DNA from: Limnomonas spitsbergensis
Lineage: Eukaryota > Chlorophyta > Chlorophyceae > Chlamydomonadales
Reading direction: 5' to 3'
DNA: 64,000 nucleotides
Assembly (NCBI GenBank): GCA_037349105.1
Contig: JAYJMM010000039.1
Location: 5,610,501-5,674,500 of the forward strand
In this document: one piece after another, positions 54,801 through 64,000 of the stretch
Position numbering within the stretch: position 1 is the stretch's first letter
How the letters are laid out: every line of letters begins with the position of its first letter
Notes under the pieces: model-generated
Databases searched by the model: none
Told to the model about the DNA's origin: nothing
Seen by the model: only the letters and a program-made list of their open reading frames with translations
Program-made: the position numbers and the translations under genes

Positions 54801-57800
54801 GTCAAACATAAGGGTAACCTCAGGGTCAAACATAAGGGTAACCTCAGGGTCAAACGCAAGGGTAACCACAGGGTCAATTGTAAGGGTAACCTCAGGGTCA
54901 ATTGTAAGGGTAACCACAGGGTCAATTGTAAGGGTAACCTCAGGGTCAATTGTAAGGGTAACCTCAGGGACCAAACATAAGGGTAACCTCAGGGTCAAAC
55001 ATAAGGGTAACCTCAGGGACCAAACATAAGGGTAACCTCAAGGTCAAACATAAGGGTAACCTCAGGGTCAAACATAAGGGTAACCTCAGGGTCAAACATA
55101 AGGGTAACCTCAGGGTCAAACATAAGGGTAACCTCAGGGTCAAACATAAGGGTAACCTCAGGGTCAAACATAAGGGTAACCTCAGGGTCAAACATAAGGG
55201 TAACCTCAGGATCATGTTCGTAATCTGCTCCAGCTTCTTGGCCGTGATGGCTTGGCTGAGCGCCGTGTCAGCCTGGAGCTTGGAGATTGCAGCGATGTAG
55301 CGGGCGACATGGACCAGCTCAACGGATCAGCTCACCCTAAACCAAAAAATTCCCTAAACCCTGGACTTGGCTGCTTGGACAGCCTGAAATTCGAAATGAT
55401 AATCGATTATGGCAGTAAACTGTCGCATGTTCAGACGAGGCTTTGGAGGCTGTTTTTTTGAACCTGGCCGGTTGCTTTATCGGCGATTCAAATCTGCGGT
55501 AGTTATCTATTTCATTTTGATCTACGTACTTTATTCATTCATTGTTCATTTATTCATTCATCCATTCATTCTTTTATTTATACATTCATTTATTCATTTA
55601 TTTATGCATTCATTTATTCATTTATTCATTTATTCATTCATTCATGTCTTCATTCATTTATTCATTCATTTATGTATGCATTTATTCATTCATTTATTCA
55701 TTTATTTATTCATTCATTTATTCATTCATTTATGCATGCCCGCAGATCGCTACGTGCCATCGGTGCTCTTCGGCTGCATTCCCGTCATGCTCAATTCGTC
55801 GGACATGAACGTCTTGGGCCCCATTCCGAGCGCGCTCCCGTTTGAGGAGGTGCTGGACTGGAGCAGCTTTGCCACACTGACCGATGTGTATGACCTGGAG
55901 AACCTGGGCAAGCAGCTGGAGTGCCTCATGCCAAGGGTGAGTGCCCTTTAACGCTCCTTCCAAGAATTCGTTATAACGAAACGATCCTTCTTGGAAACCA
56001 CAACTAAATCTTTTCTCTGATGTGTACAATCTGGAGAATCTAGGCAAGCAGCTGGAGTGCCTCATGCCAAGGGTGAGTGCCCTGGAACGCTCCTTACAAC
56101 ATCGCATTCTAAGAAATTGATCCTCCTTGGAAACCATATTTACTCCGATGTGTACGAGAACTTTGAGACCCTAGGCAAGCAGCTGGAGTGCCTCATGCCT
56201 AGGGTTTGTTTAATGAGAATAAGAAAGAAAGAGAAGTACACCCCGCAGGGGCGTGAGGGTTAAGGAAACAGTGCGGCATGGGCCTAGGCCGCGTCCGCGC
56301 TGTTACCATATTGAAAGGGTTTATTGTAAGAAGTAAGAACTACGTATGGTTTCCAATCCTTCGTGCTTATTAACGAATCCTTAGGTAAAGGCGATCCCGG
56401 GGGACAGACCTTCCCGTGCAGGATACGCGCATTCTTCCCCGTGTCATTGTAATTGTGGATCAATCACTCGACGGTACCTCAGTAATCTTTTGCGACTTCC
56501 CTCACGACCAGCTACGGCATTGCACGCCGAGAGGTTTTACCAAGGTGACTCGTTCAGGTGACTCCAGTGGGATTCGAGCCCACTGGGTATTATAAAAGGG
56601 AGCCACGGGTACGTTAAATCACCCGAGGAAATCAGCTCAGGGTTTAGGGTGAAGAGCAATGCCCAAACCCTTAACCTGCTATCCTCAACCCTGACCCCTA
56701 AATCACCGACGGGTACATCATTGAAGCAAATCGGTTGAAGGTTGAAGTTAGGGCAGTTCCCAAACCCTGACATCCTTCACCCCAAAACAAGGGTGGAGCA
56801 CCCGAGAAAACTCTTGTTATTATTTCTCCTCAAGATATATTGCTTCACAGCAATTATTACTACAAGGGGTGGGTGCTGGGAGCAGCTGGAGTGTCCAATG
56901 TGATCATGCAGAAAATAAATCAAGATTACCTAGATCCTAGGGTTTTAACTGCTGTGGCCGAACCGTGGCTCTCACTTAATCTGAACCGTGGCTCTTACCA
57001 GATCCGAGCTGGCTCGGGTCGCGCATCACTGCATCAATCATGCATTTCTTGTGCACTTCAACCAAGGAATCCTTGACCGGCCGGTGGCCCAAACAGCAGG
57101 ACGCCCTGCCCCACAGGCCTCCCCGATGACAGGATGTAGGGTTCAGGGTTTCTGAAGGTCTCCCTGCCCCAGGCCGCCTCGTTGACATGCCGTGACGTAG
57201 CTGAAGTGAGGCTGAAGCCTACTTACATGATTGAATACCAATAATAATGATTCATTAATACTGTTGCCGGATCAGGTACCGCTAGTGAACAATTCATTCA
57301 TGTTAAATAATCATTTTCCGGTACCGGTTATGATGAATGAGTCATTTAAAATGCATGATTAATTAATTTAGGATGATTACTTATTTTATGGTGAATAATT
57401 AACTACGGTGATGAGGAATGATACAGTGAATCAACAGTGATGCTCGCGCAGGTGGATGAGATGCGGACTGCGATGAAGGGCGTGTGGCAGAACCTGCTGT
57501 GGACCACGTTGTACAAACAAGAACATGTGAGTGACAAGAGTACTTGATGTACAGTAGTACCAGTTGGACAGTACAGTCGTACCAGTTGGACAGTACAGTC
57601 GTACCAGTTGGTCAGTACAGTAGTACCAGTTGGACAGTACAGTCGTACCAGTTGGACGGCCATTATGTGCAGCAGTACCACGTGGAGAGCTCATGTTGTA
57701 CAACCAAGACTATGTGAGTACCAGGTGTACTTGATGTACAGTAGTACCAGTTGGACAGACGTAATGTGCAGCAGTACCAGGTGGAGCGCCCTTTCGTACC

Positions 57801-58878
57801 TCATTACCGGGTGGAGAGCCCTGATGTACAGCAGTACATCAGGGGGGGACCTTCATGTACAACCATGATCATGTGAGTGCTTGTCGAACAAAGTGAGGGC
57901 TTAACCCTGAAGTCTAAACTCTTAACCCTGAATCAGACTTCGTGAGTGCTTGTCGATGGGTGGTTGCGAGCAGAGCAGGGCGGGCGTGTGGCATTAGAAA
58001 TGATGTCGCTACAAGCTAATAGGGGGACTGCTGCTGCGAGATGCATGTGTGCCATTCAAGAACATGTGTGCGTGCCGATTGCTTGTGGCGAGCAGGGTGC
58101 GTGTTTGTCTGCTAAAAACATGAAAGCGCATGCCCGCTGGCTGTTGCGAGCAGGTTATGTGCTGAAACCTTAACCCTACACCCTAAACCCTTAAGATTGT
58201 ACATGCTTCCCTCGCGTCCATCTCATGACAGCAGCTCATCCATCCCTTCCTGCCTGATGCAAGGCGTGAGAAGCTAGCAACATCATGCGCTTTCATGTCA
58301 TCAGCTCATTCCGCCCCGTCTCGCCTGATGCATGACCTGAACAGATTGCTCCGCTTCCTTTTCATGTCATTTGCTCGTTCGTCCCTTCCCACCTGATGAA
58401 TTGCCTGCCCCTCCCCCTCTTGCCTGATGCATGACCTGAGCAGCTTGCAACATGCACTTCCCTACCATAAGCTCGTTCCTACCTCCCCCTCTCCCCTCCG
58501 CTCTTGCCTGGTGCAGGGCCTGAACAGCTAGCAATATACACTTCCATACCATAGGCTCGGTCCTGCCCACACACACACCTCCTGCTGCCTGCTGTATGGC
58601 CTGACCAGCTAGCTCCGTGTTCTTTTAATGACATCAGCCCCTCCCCCCGCTCTTGCCTGGTGCAGGGCCCCTACCTCGGGGAGGACGGCTCCAACGACGC
58701 GTTTGAGACGCTGATGCGAGTGCTAGCGTCGCGCGTCCCGCATGGCTATGCACCGTCTGCCGAGACCCGGGCGAAGCTGTCACACCCAGGTTTCCCATGC
58801 AGGAAGGATACAGCGCCCGGCAACATCAAGTGGGGCCGGGGCTGCAAATTTGGGCCGCCTGGGCAATGTGATCATTGA
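47405..58878 (+). CDS. Exostosin-family (GT47) glycosyltransferase
   Basis: Exons: 47405-47843, 52432-52538, 53413-53647, 55746-55936, 57452-57526, 58666-58878. All GT-AG, phases close to 419 aa. Residues 7-25 are a hydrophobic signal peptide or anchor (GVCALLLCTILVG). Exostosin landmarks follow in order: RIYLYDNLP, DPEKADYYWIPG, HAFPWWNRTV, KDIMIPTG, MFFGGSMG, SVFCYSPLG, LFGCIPVML and LPFEEVLDWSSF. Several N-glycosylation sequons (NVT, NRT, NAT, NYT, NNT) fit a Golgi lumenal enzyme. The family transfers sugars from nucleotide donors to glycans. Green algae have many GT47 members, probably for extracellular glycoprotein or wall glycans. The donor and acceptor sugars here cannot be told. The last exon runs to TGA 58876-58878. 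Its final 35 residues are less conserved, so an additional splice there is possible. The introns hold several kilobases of minisatellite. Confidence 0.88.
47860..48800. repeat. Degenerate array of GTGAGTGATTCCCCACTC units (intron 1)
   Basis: About 40 loosely conserved units of 20-27 bp directly after the exon 1 donor. Most contain GTGAGT, the consensus 5' splice site. Confidence 0.85.
48893..49945. repeat. 36-bp minisatellite, about 29 copies (intron 1)
   Basis: Unit GTGTCCGGGAGAGCATACCT followed by GACCACCTGTGTATGC, with a few alternating variants (GAC/GGC, CGG/AGG). The period is a multiple of three, so four frames stay open for over 1 kb. These are not genes. Confidence 0.95.
49946..50580. 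repeat. ~110-bp tandem repeat, five to six copies (intron 1)
   Basis: Units contain CGCAGAGTACAATCCTGCCA and CCCCACACGCAACATCGCGC. They are decayed at both ends. Confidence 0.85.
50825..51485. repeat. GGCATGGATCTGCATGGGGTA array (intron 1)
   Basis: About 26 copies of a 24-28-bp unit. Long Met/Pro/Cys-rich minus-strand frames come from it. Confidence 0.9.
51762..51821. repeat. (GT)n microsatellite
   Basis: About 60 bp of uninterrupted GT in intron 1. Confidence 0.95.
52275..52450 (+). repeat. Copy of the exon 2 acceptor with telomere-like motifs
   Basis: CTGCAGGCAAGGACATCATG ATTCCC occurs at about 52285-52310 and again at the real acceptor 52431/52432. CCCTAAACCCTGAACCCTAA-type sequence lies between. 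Confidence 0.8.
52539..52740 (+). repeat. 48-bp array starting at the exon 2 donor
   Basis: Four to five copies of GGCTTTGGGGGCTGACATGC with AGCAGATGCGAG, starting with the donor sequence GTGAGAGGGCTTTGG itself. A 55-60-bp repeat (GTACAGCAGGCTGAATACCG) follows at 52850-53030. Confidence 0.8.
53990..54086 (+). mobile_element. MITE-like element, copy 3 (exostosin intron 3)
   Basis: Bounded by TTACGGTCC and GGACCGTA, with GGCTGAATTGCGTAGCTGAG and TTTCAGTCACCGTAA inside. GCACAGCACTG follows at about 54124. Confidence 0.65.
54150..55215. repeat. 24-bp minisatellite, about 44 copies (intron 3)
   Basis: Unit GGGTCAACTGTAAGGGTAAC plus CTCA. Early copies have GTCAACTGTAAG or GTCAATTGTAAG and late copies GTCAAACATAAG, so variant blocks are segregated. 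The period is a multiple of three, which makes spurious open frames on both strands. Confidence 0.95.
55530..55740. repeat. (ATTC/ATTT)n tract
   Basis: Tetranucleotide-like TTCATTCATTTATTCATTTA sequence reaching the exon 4 acceptor at 55745/55746. Confidence 0.9.
55937..56215 (+). repeat. Copies of the exon 4 end and donor
   Basis: GATGTGTA ... GGCAAGCAGCTGGAGTGCCT CATGCCAAGGGTGAGTGCCC recurs twice after the real donor at 55937, at about 56020-56080 and 56145-56205. The last copy has lost GT-AG context. Confidence 0.88.
57527..57885 (+). repeat. Exon 5 donor copies and 22-bp GTACCAGTTGGACAGTACAGTC array
   Basis: The exon 5 end GTTGTACAAACAAGAACAT/GTGAGT is copied in decayed form at about 57692-57720 and 57855-57880. 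Between them lie several 20-24-bp units. Confidence 0.8.
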
Positions 58879-59965
58879 ATGGGATGGGAGGTAGCAGCGC
58901 CCAGCACCATCAAGTGGGAACGGGGTAATGTGATCTTTATCTGACTGTGTTTTATGTCCTGCGGCGACCAGCACCATCAAGTGGGGCTGGGACCCTAAAC
59001 CCTAAACCCTAAACTAAGCCGGGAGTACGTCTGCAGGCCGCCAGATGCCAACCATGCAGAAGAGTTCCCTTCCTTTTGCAGGGTGAGACTTCCCCCTGAG
59101 AAATATAGGGGCTGCAGTGTGATTCGTGATTGCTGTTTGTCAGTGACTCATATTTAGGGTTTAGGATTTAGGGTTTAGGTGGTGCGCGGGGGGCATGGGC
59201 GTATCTATCCGTGATGACTATCTAGCGGGGACCATGGGAGTGGGCATGGCATGGGACCGTGGGCATGGCATGGGACCATGGGACCATGGGCATGGCATGG
59301 CATGGGATATGTAGCAGGAGGGGGGTTAGGGTTTAGGCAAAATAGGGTGTAGGGTTTAGGCAGGGGCCTGGGCACAATAGGGTTTAGGGGGTTAAGGGTA
59401 AGGCACGGTAAACTTGGGTCCAGGGCAGAATGAAGTAACAACTGGAAATGTTGAGAATCTTGGGGGGGGAAAGACCTACAGAAGGTTCTGTTGCAGCGGC
59501 AAATCTTTGCTTTTATAATTCAGACATTTGTGGCACGAGGGATAAGAAATCCTTGTATGGGGCCCTTGTCGAGTCCCCTTTTCTGGGCCCGTTTTCTGGG
59601 CCCCTTGCAGAGTCCGAGAGGCATAGTTAAAGGCTAGGGTAGATCTCTTCAGGGAGAGCTCGGAGGCTAATGGAACTCTTAGATGGCTAATGGAACTCTT
59701 AGAAGGCTAATGGAACTCTTAGAGTTGCCCTGCTGCTGGGAGTGTCCCATCAGACATACCCCACTCACGCAAACCCATTACAGGGCCCCGCTGCATGTCT
59801 CCTTACAGTGGTGATACCCACTGGGGCGGGCAATCTGCAGTGGGGCGTCCCACGGTGACCCGCCCCACACCAATGTCCCCCACGTGTACTTTTTCCGACA
59901 TGTTGTTGTACTTACTTGGTATCGGGACTCGGGAGTGAGCTTGAACGTGGTATACTGATACTGAT
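58879..59965. other. Downstream of the exostosin gene: exon copies and telomere-like motifs
   Basis: CAGCGCCC(A/G)GCA(A/C)CATCAAGTGG, from the last exon, recurs at about 58893 and 58965. CCCTAAACCCTAAACCCTAAA is at 58991-59012 and TTTAGGGTTTAGGATTTAGG at 59153-59175. A 17-bp GGCTAATGGAACTCTTA repeat is at 59666-59722. No gene seen. Confidence 0.55.
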
Positions 59966-61697
59966 ACACAAGGGATAGGTATTGATCCCGGTAATTACCG
60001 GCCCATCGCCATCACTAGCGTGCTTTACCGGCTGTATGCCAGCATGCTCACGGCCATCACTGATGAGTGGGCGCGATTGCACGGCCACGTACCTCCTGAG
60101 CAGTTTGGTTTTCAACAGCGCCGTAGCACGCTCCAGGCTGCTTTGCTCCTCAGGCATGCAGTCCATGCTTAACGGGCAGCTGCAGGCCGTGGCAAGCTGC
60201 ATGTGGTCTTTGTGGACTTATCAAAGGCCAATGACAGCGTGCCCCAGGAGCAGTTGTGGCGGCATTCATGCGAGCATCTTCACAATAGGGCTGTCCCTGA
60301 GCCCCCTGCTCTTTAGCCTTTACCTCAGTGACCTGCCGGCCATGCTCTCAGCCAAGTGCCCGGCAGAGGGCATTGAGATGCAAGCGGGGCGACAGCTACG
60401 CTACCTGCTGTATGCGGATGACATCTCCTTGCTAGCCCGCACCCCAGCAGGGCTGCAACGCATGCTTGATGCCTTGCATGAATATGCGGCACTTAAACAG
60501 CTTCAGGTCAATGTCAGTAAGACAGAGATCATGGCATTTGGCAGCCGCTTAGCAGCGCAGCGCCGACAGGAAGCCCATGTTTGCATTTACGGCCCTGACC
60601 GTGCCGTGTTGAAGCGTGTCCAAGAATTCAAGTTCTTGGGCATCGCACAGCACGAAAGCGGCGGCATGAAGAGGGCCATGGAGGGTAGAGAGGCGCCTTT
60701 GGCTGCCGTGCTGCACCATGTTCGCCGCATGGCAGCCAAGGTGGGCCTAAGGCGCCATCTTTCAACCCGCATCAGGTTGGCAGCTGTGTACGCAGCGCAT
60801 GCGGCCAACTACGGCGACGTGGTGTGGGCCACCAGCCATCTTCGGCCGCAGCAATGTATCTCCAGCAAAATGCAGTCCAGCTTGCTTCAGCACCTACGCC
60901 AGGCTGCGGGGCTACCAGCATCAGCCGCCAGTTGGGGAGTCATGAGAGAGCTGCAGCTCCAGCCACTACAGCGAGACTGATCGGCCCATATCCTCCGCTT
61001 CTACAATGCAGCGGTGGCACCGGCAGCACAACAATACAGCCCTCTCATGGCTCAAGCCATATCAGCTGATCTGCAGCTTGCAGTCAGCCAGGGCACTGGC
61101 GGCCGCACCTGGTGCTCAGATCTGCTGGGTGCATCAGAGGAGCTGGAGCGGGGGGCAGCCACCCCCACCTTGCGCAAGGCAGCAACTGCTCTACAGCGCC
61201 TACCCGTCACAGAGTTGGCACTCGTTGACGCAGCCTACGAGCAAGCACGGCTGGACGCAAGCGGCGGTGGGGACCCCAGGGACCCTACCACCGAGCACAG
61301 ATCTGTGGCGACCTACCGCGCCTGGTTCCAGTCCACGGTGGGTGCCGTGCTGGCGCAAGCCAAGAGCCACACTAGCCAGAGGGAGTGTGCTTGTGTGCGC
61401 ATAAATTTGCGACTGCGGCTCGGCGCGAGCAGCACTGCTGATACCAGAGGACGGCGCAACGGTCAGCAGCGAGAGGCACGCTGTTGCCAGCGGTGTTGGG
61501 CACGGGGGGATAGCGATCAGGTAGAGGATGCGCTACATGTGTGCTTCCAGTGCCCTAGTGTCAAAGAGCAGTTACGGGAGCGGGGGTGGGCAGGTCCTCC
61601 GGGCGCTGCCACTGACTTCCACCAGCTGTACCAGGCTGAGCAGGGGTGGGACGCACTTGCTTTTGTGGACTGTGCGGTGGGCATTGTTGAGTGTTAG
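59966..61697 (+). pseudogene. LINE reverse transcriptase, 5'-truncated and frame-damaged
   Basis: 59984-60172 encodes RT start motifs (NYRPIAITSVLYRLYASML; EQFGFQQRRSTLQAAL) and ends at an in-frame TAA. The same frame resumes with motif A (HVVFVDLSKANDS, about 60200-60235). A frame change near 60250-60280 then leads to motif B remnant LSLSPLLFSLYLSDLPA, without the preceding GxxQGCP. Next come the catalytic motif C YADDISLL (about 60414) and VNVSKTEIMAFG. A TGA at 60978-60980 interrupts the frame, which continues in phase to 61697. The C-terminus has a Cys/His cluster (CCQRCWARG ... CFQCPS), typical of non-LTR elements. At least two stops and one frameshift make it inactive. Confidence 0.85.
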
Positions 61698-62204
61698 TCT
61701 CTAGGGATTCTGAGGCGCCGGTGTCGTTTGCCTTTCTGGCCTTCTCTTTTGGTCATTTTTGTTGTTGTTGTGGGTTGCCCCCTTTTTAGTTTATTCTCTT
61801 CTCCCTTCTGATCAGTGGGGCGCCCTCGCGGCCAAGTAGGGGTGGGATGCGCTTTCTTTGTGGACTTTTCTTTTCTTAGAGGCTTTGATGAGGGCTAGTC
61901 TCTAGTGGAACTCAGGTGTTGGACTTGGTCTTCTTTGCCTTCCCGGCCTCTTCTTTTGTTCCTTTCCCCCTCTCTTCCTTTTAGTTCCTTCTGAACTCCC
62001 TTCTGAACAGTTGGGCGCCCACGCGGCTGAGCTTTGAGCGGGCTCAGAGGTGTAACGTTATTGACAAGGGATGGTTGTTTCTTAGGTATATTTCTTTGGC
62101 CCTTGGGAGGTTTTGGCGCACGTTGTTTTTCAGAAGGTTGATGATGACGTGGTGAAAATGGCTTCCCTGTCATTTCACCCCGAAAAATATGGCGCGCGTT
62201 TACC
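61315..62204. repeat. Long inverted repeat, left arm
   Basis: Near-identical reverse complement of 63113-64000. It includes the LINE end plus about 139 bp beyond the LINE terminus. Confidence 0.88.
61698..62065 (+). mobile_element. LINE 3' UTR and terminus
   Basis: It contains GATCAGTGGGGCGCCCTCGC and GGGCGCCCACGCGGCTGAGC blocks and decayed echoes of the end of the open frame (GGGGTGGGATGCGCTT...TTTGTGGACTT; GGCTAGTCTCTAG). It ends AACGTTATTGAC, the common terminus of all copies in this window. Confidence 0.75.
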
Positions 62205-63112
62205 TCAAGAGGCCCTGCTCAAAAAGGCTCGACCGCGTGGACACCTTACTAATAGGGACAGGAAAAGGGGAAGATAAAGTGAGTTTTACCAGGGGGGTTT
62301 TACCAGTGAATTATACGCATGCATTTGCTCAAATTTTGCTGTAAGTTAGATTTAACTTGCTTCAGTTCCCTGGTGAATAAGGACAATCCGTGTGTTCCCC
62401 GAAGAGTCCCCATTGCTTTAAGCGGCGTGTTTCCGGCAGCAGTTCTGCTTGTAAGTTGAGCAGTTTGGGGCGCGGTGTGTTTTGCTTTAACAGCAAGTTG
62501 GGATGCTGGGGGGGAGTGTTTGTGGCGTCTGTAAGTAAGCTGGTTGAGCGTGTTTTGTGTGCTGAGGCATGCGGCAGGTACCGAGACCCGGGAGGCGTGA
62601 GTCATGGGAGGCGTGTCTGTGCTGTTTAATGTGGGGAATATTCGTGCAGGAAAATGATGAGCTATGACAAGGGGGGGGCAGAAAGAAAATCAGGGTCATA
62701 ATCCCCCTAATCCTCCAAAAGTCATCCGTTTGACATGGGAGTTAGTTGCACCCAAAGACTCTTGGGAGGGTAATGGGTATCTCGACTTCAAAAAAAAGAG
62801 CCAACGTTTTTTGCGATTTATCTCACCACACATGACATTTCTCTCGCCTTCACATCACATTTATCTCGCCTTAGCATCACACTCGCCTTCAAATCGTTTT
62901 TTTGACACGCGAATCATGCCATGTCCGTTCGTTCTGAATAGGGTCGAAGTTCGCATGCAGCATATTCATGAAAAGTTAGCTGACACTAGCCATTAGTTAC
63001 CAATTTTACTGGGAATGGCCTCGAGATACAGACGAGTATCGGCATTGGCAACAGTAAATAAATTCAGGCCAAGGGTCATTTGCCCCAATAATAGGAAACC
63101 GGCCGAACAGGG
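62205..63112. other. Spacer of the long inverted repeat
   Basis: About 908 bp of unique sequence, AT-richer than its surroundings. No gene recognised. A short CTCGCCTTCACATCACATTT / CTCGCCTTAGCATCACA duplication is near 62843-62890. Confidence 0.45.
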
Positions 63113-64000
63113 GGTAAACGCGCGCCATATTTTTCGGGGTGAAATGACAGGGAAGCCATTTTCACCACGTCATCATCAACCTTCTGAAAAACAACGTGCG
63201 CCAAAACCTCCCAAGGGCCAAAGAAAAATACCTAAGAACCAACCATCCCTTGTCAATAACGTTACACCTCTGAGCCCGCTCAAAGCTCAGCCGCGTGGGC
63301 GCCCAACTGTTCAAAAGGGAGTACAGAAGGAACTAAAAGGAAGAGAGGGGGAAAGGAACAAAAGAAGAGGCCGGGAAGGCAAAGAAGACCAAGTCCAATA
63401 CCTGAGTTCCACTAGAGACTAGCCCTCAACAAAGCCTCTAAGAAAAGAAAAGTCCACAAAAGCAAGCGTATCCCACCCCTACTTGGCCGCGAGGGCGCCC
63501 CACTGATCAGAAGGGAGAAGAGAATAAACTAAAAAGGGGGCAAACAACAACAACAAAAATAACCAAAAGAGAAGGCCAGAAAGGCAAACGACACCGACGC
63601 CTCAGAATCCCTAAAGACTAACACTCAACAATGCCCACCGCACAGTCCACAAAAGCAAGTGCGTCCCACCCCTGCTCAGCCTGGTACAGCTGGTGGAAGT
63701 CAGTGGCAGCGCCCGGAGGACCTGCCCACCCCCGCTCCCGTAACTGCTCTTTGACACTAGGGCACTGGAAGCACACATGTAGCGCATCCTCTACCTGATC
63801 GCTATCCCCCCGTGCCCAACACCGCTGGCAACAGCGTGCCTCTCGCTGCTGACCGTTGCGCCGTCCTCTGGTATCAGCAGTGCTGCTCGCGCCGAGCCGC
63901 AGTCGCAAATTTATGCGCACACAAGCACACTCCCTCTGGCTAGTGTGGCTCTTGGCTTGCGCCAGCACGGCACCCACCGTGGACTGGAACCAGGCGCGGT
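63113..64000. repeat. Long inverted repeat, right arm (runs off window)
   Basis: Reverse complement of 61315-62204 with few differences. It is still matching at the last base, so the arm is longer than seen. Confidence 0.88.
63252..64000 (-). mobile_element. LINE copy, 3' part, antisense (partial)
   Basis: Antisense terminus GTCAATAACGTTAC at 63252, then 3' UTR and, at 63618-63977 on the minus strand, the C-terminal Cys/His part of the RT open frame (CCQRCWARG). Its visible 119 residues equal the end of the 59966-61697 frame. Cut by the window edge. Confidence 0.85.

Noticed and set aside
54116..55215. Asn/Lys/Gly or Thr/Leu/Pro repeat proteins
   Set aside because: 24-bp satellite with simultaneous open frames on both strands, inside intron 3.
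55409..55951. Open frame rich in Ile/Phe/His merging with the exostosin exon 4
   Set aside because: The upstream part is the ATTC/ATTT tract. The acceptor at 55745/55746 gives the correct family continuity with exon 3.
61895..63422. Paired open frames ending KEDQVQ-LSSTRD on opposite strands (61895-62173 minus, 63015-63422 plus)
   Set aside because: They are the antisense of the LINE 3' UTR in the two inverted-repeat arms, so their similarity reflects the repeat and not a gene family.

Overview
The window is nuclear DNA from a photosynthetic green alga (Chlorophyta). The evidence is GT-AG spliced genes with many short exons, an LHCSR/LI818-type light-harvesting gene, TGTAA motifs where green-algal poly(A) signals sit, and TTTAGGG/TTTTAGGG-type telomere-like motifs scattered through introns. 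I cannot fix the genus. The long repeat-filled introns suit a large-genome chlorophyte or prasinophyte better than a compact volvocine genome.

Layout. 1-5979: the 3' part of a Ty3/Gypsy-like LTR retrotransposon. Its pol region reads RT(end)-RNase H-cytosine-5 DNA methyltransferase-integrase-PHD finger, followed by a non-coding tail and a 233-bp direct repeat. 5980-6958: repeat debris. 6959-9950: eIF3g in 7 exons. 10937-35989: one 25-kb gene of 28 exons (about 1426 aa) for a WAC/HARE-HTH/DDT/WHIM chromatin-remodelling subunit of the ACF1/BAZ/plant DDW type. 35990-39854: intergenic, with fragments of a LINE. 39855-44175 (alternative end 44290): LHCSR-like gene in 8 exons with a duplicated terminal exon. 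44291-47404: LINE fragments, one with an inverted 5' part, and a 12-bp minisatellite. 47405-58878: exostosin-family (GT47) glycosyltransferase in 6 exons, with introns loaded with minisatellites. 59966-64000: a decayed LINE and an inverted partner copy, together forming a long inverted repeat that runs off the right edge.

All four host genes lie on the + strand. Every exon boundary given here was chosen by GT/AG, reading-frame phase and protein-family continuity, and all phases close. The genes have unrelated roles: translation initiation, nucleosome remodelling, photoprotection and secretory glycosylation. They are not an operon or pathway.

Two things stand out. First, the retrotransposon carries its own DNA methyltransferase and a histone-reader finger. 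Second, in all four host genes introns have grown by tandem amplification of the exon edge together with its splice site. Donor copies run downstream of the real donor and acceptor copies run upstream of the real acceptor, so the extra copies are removed with the intron. Most of the window's repeat content, and most spurious long open frames, come from such arrays.
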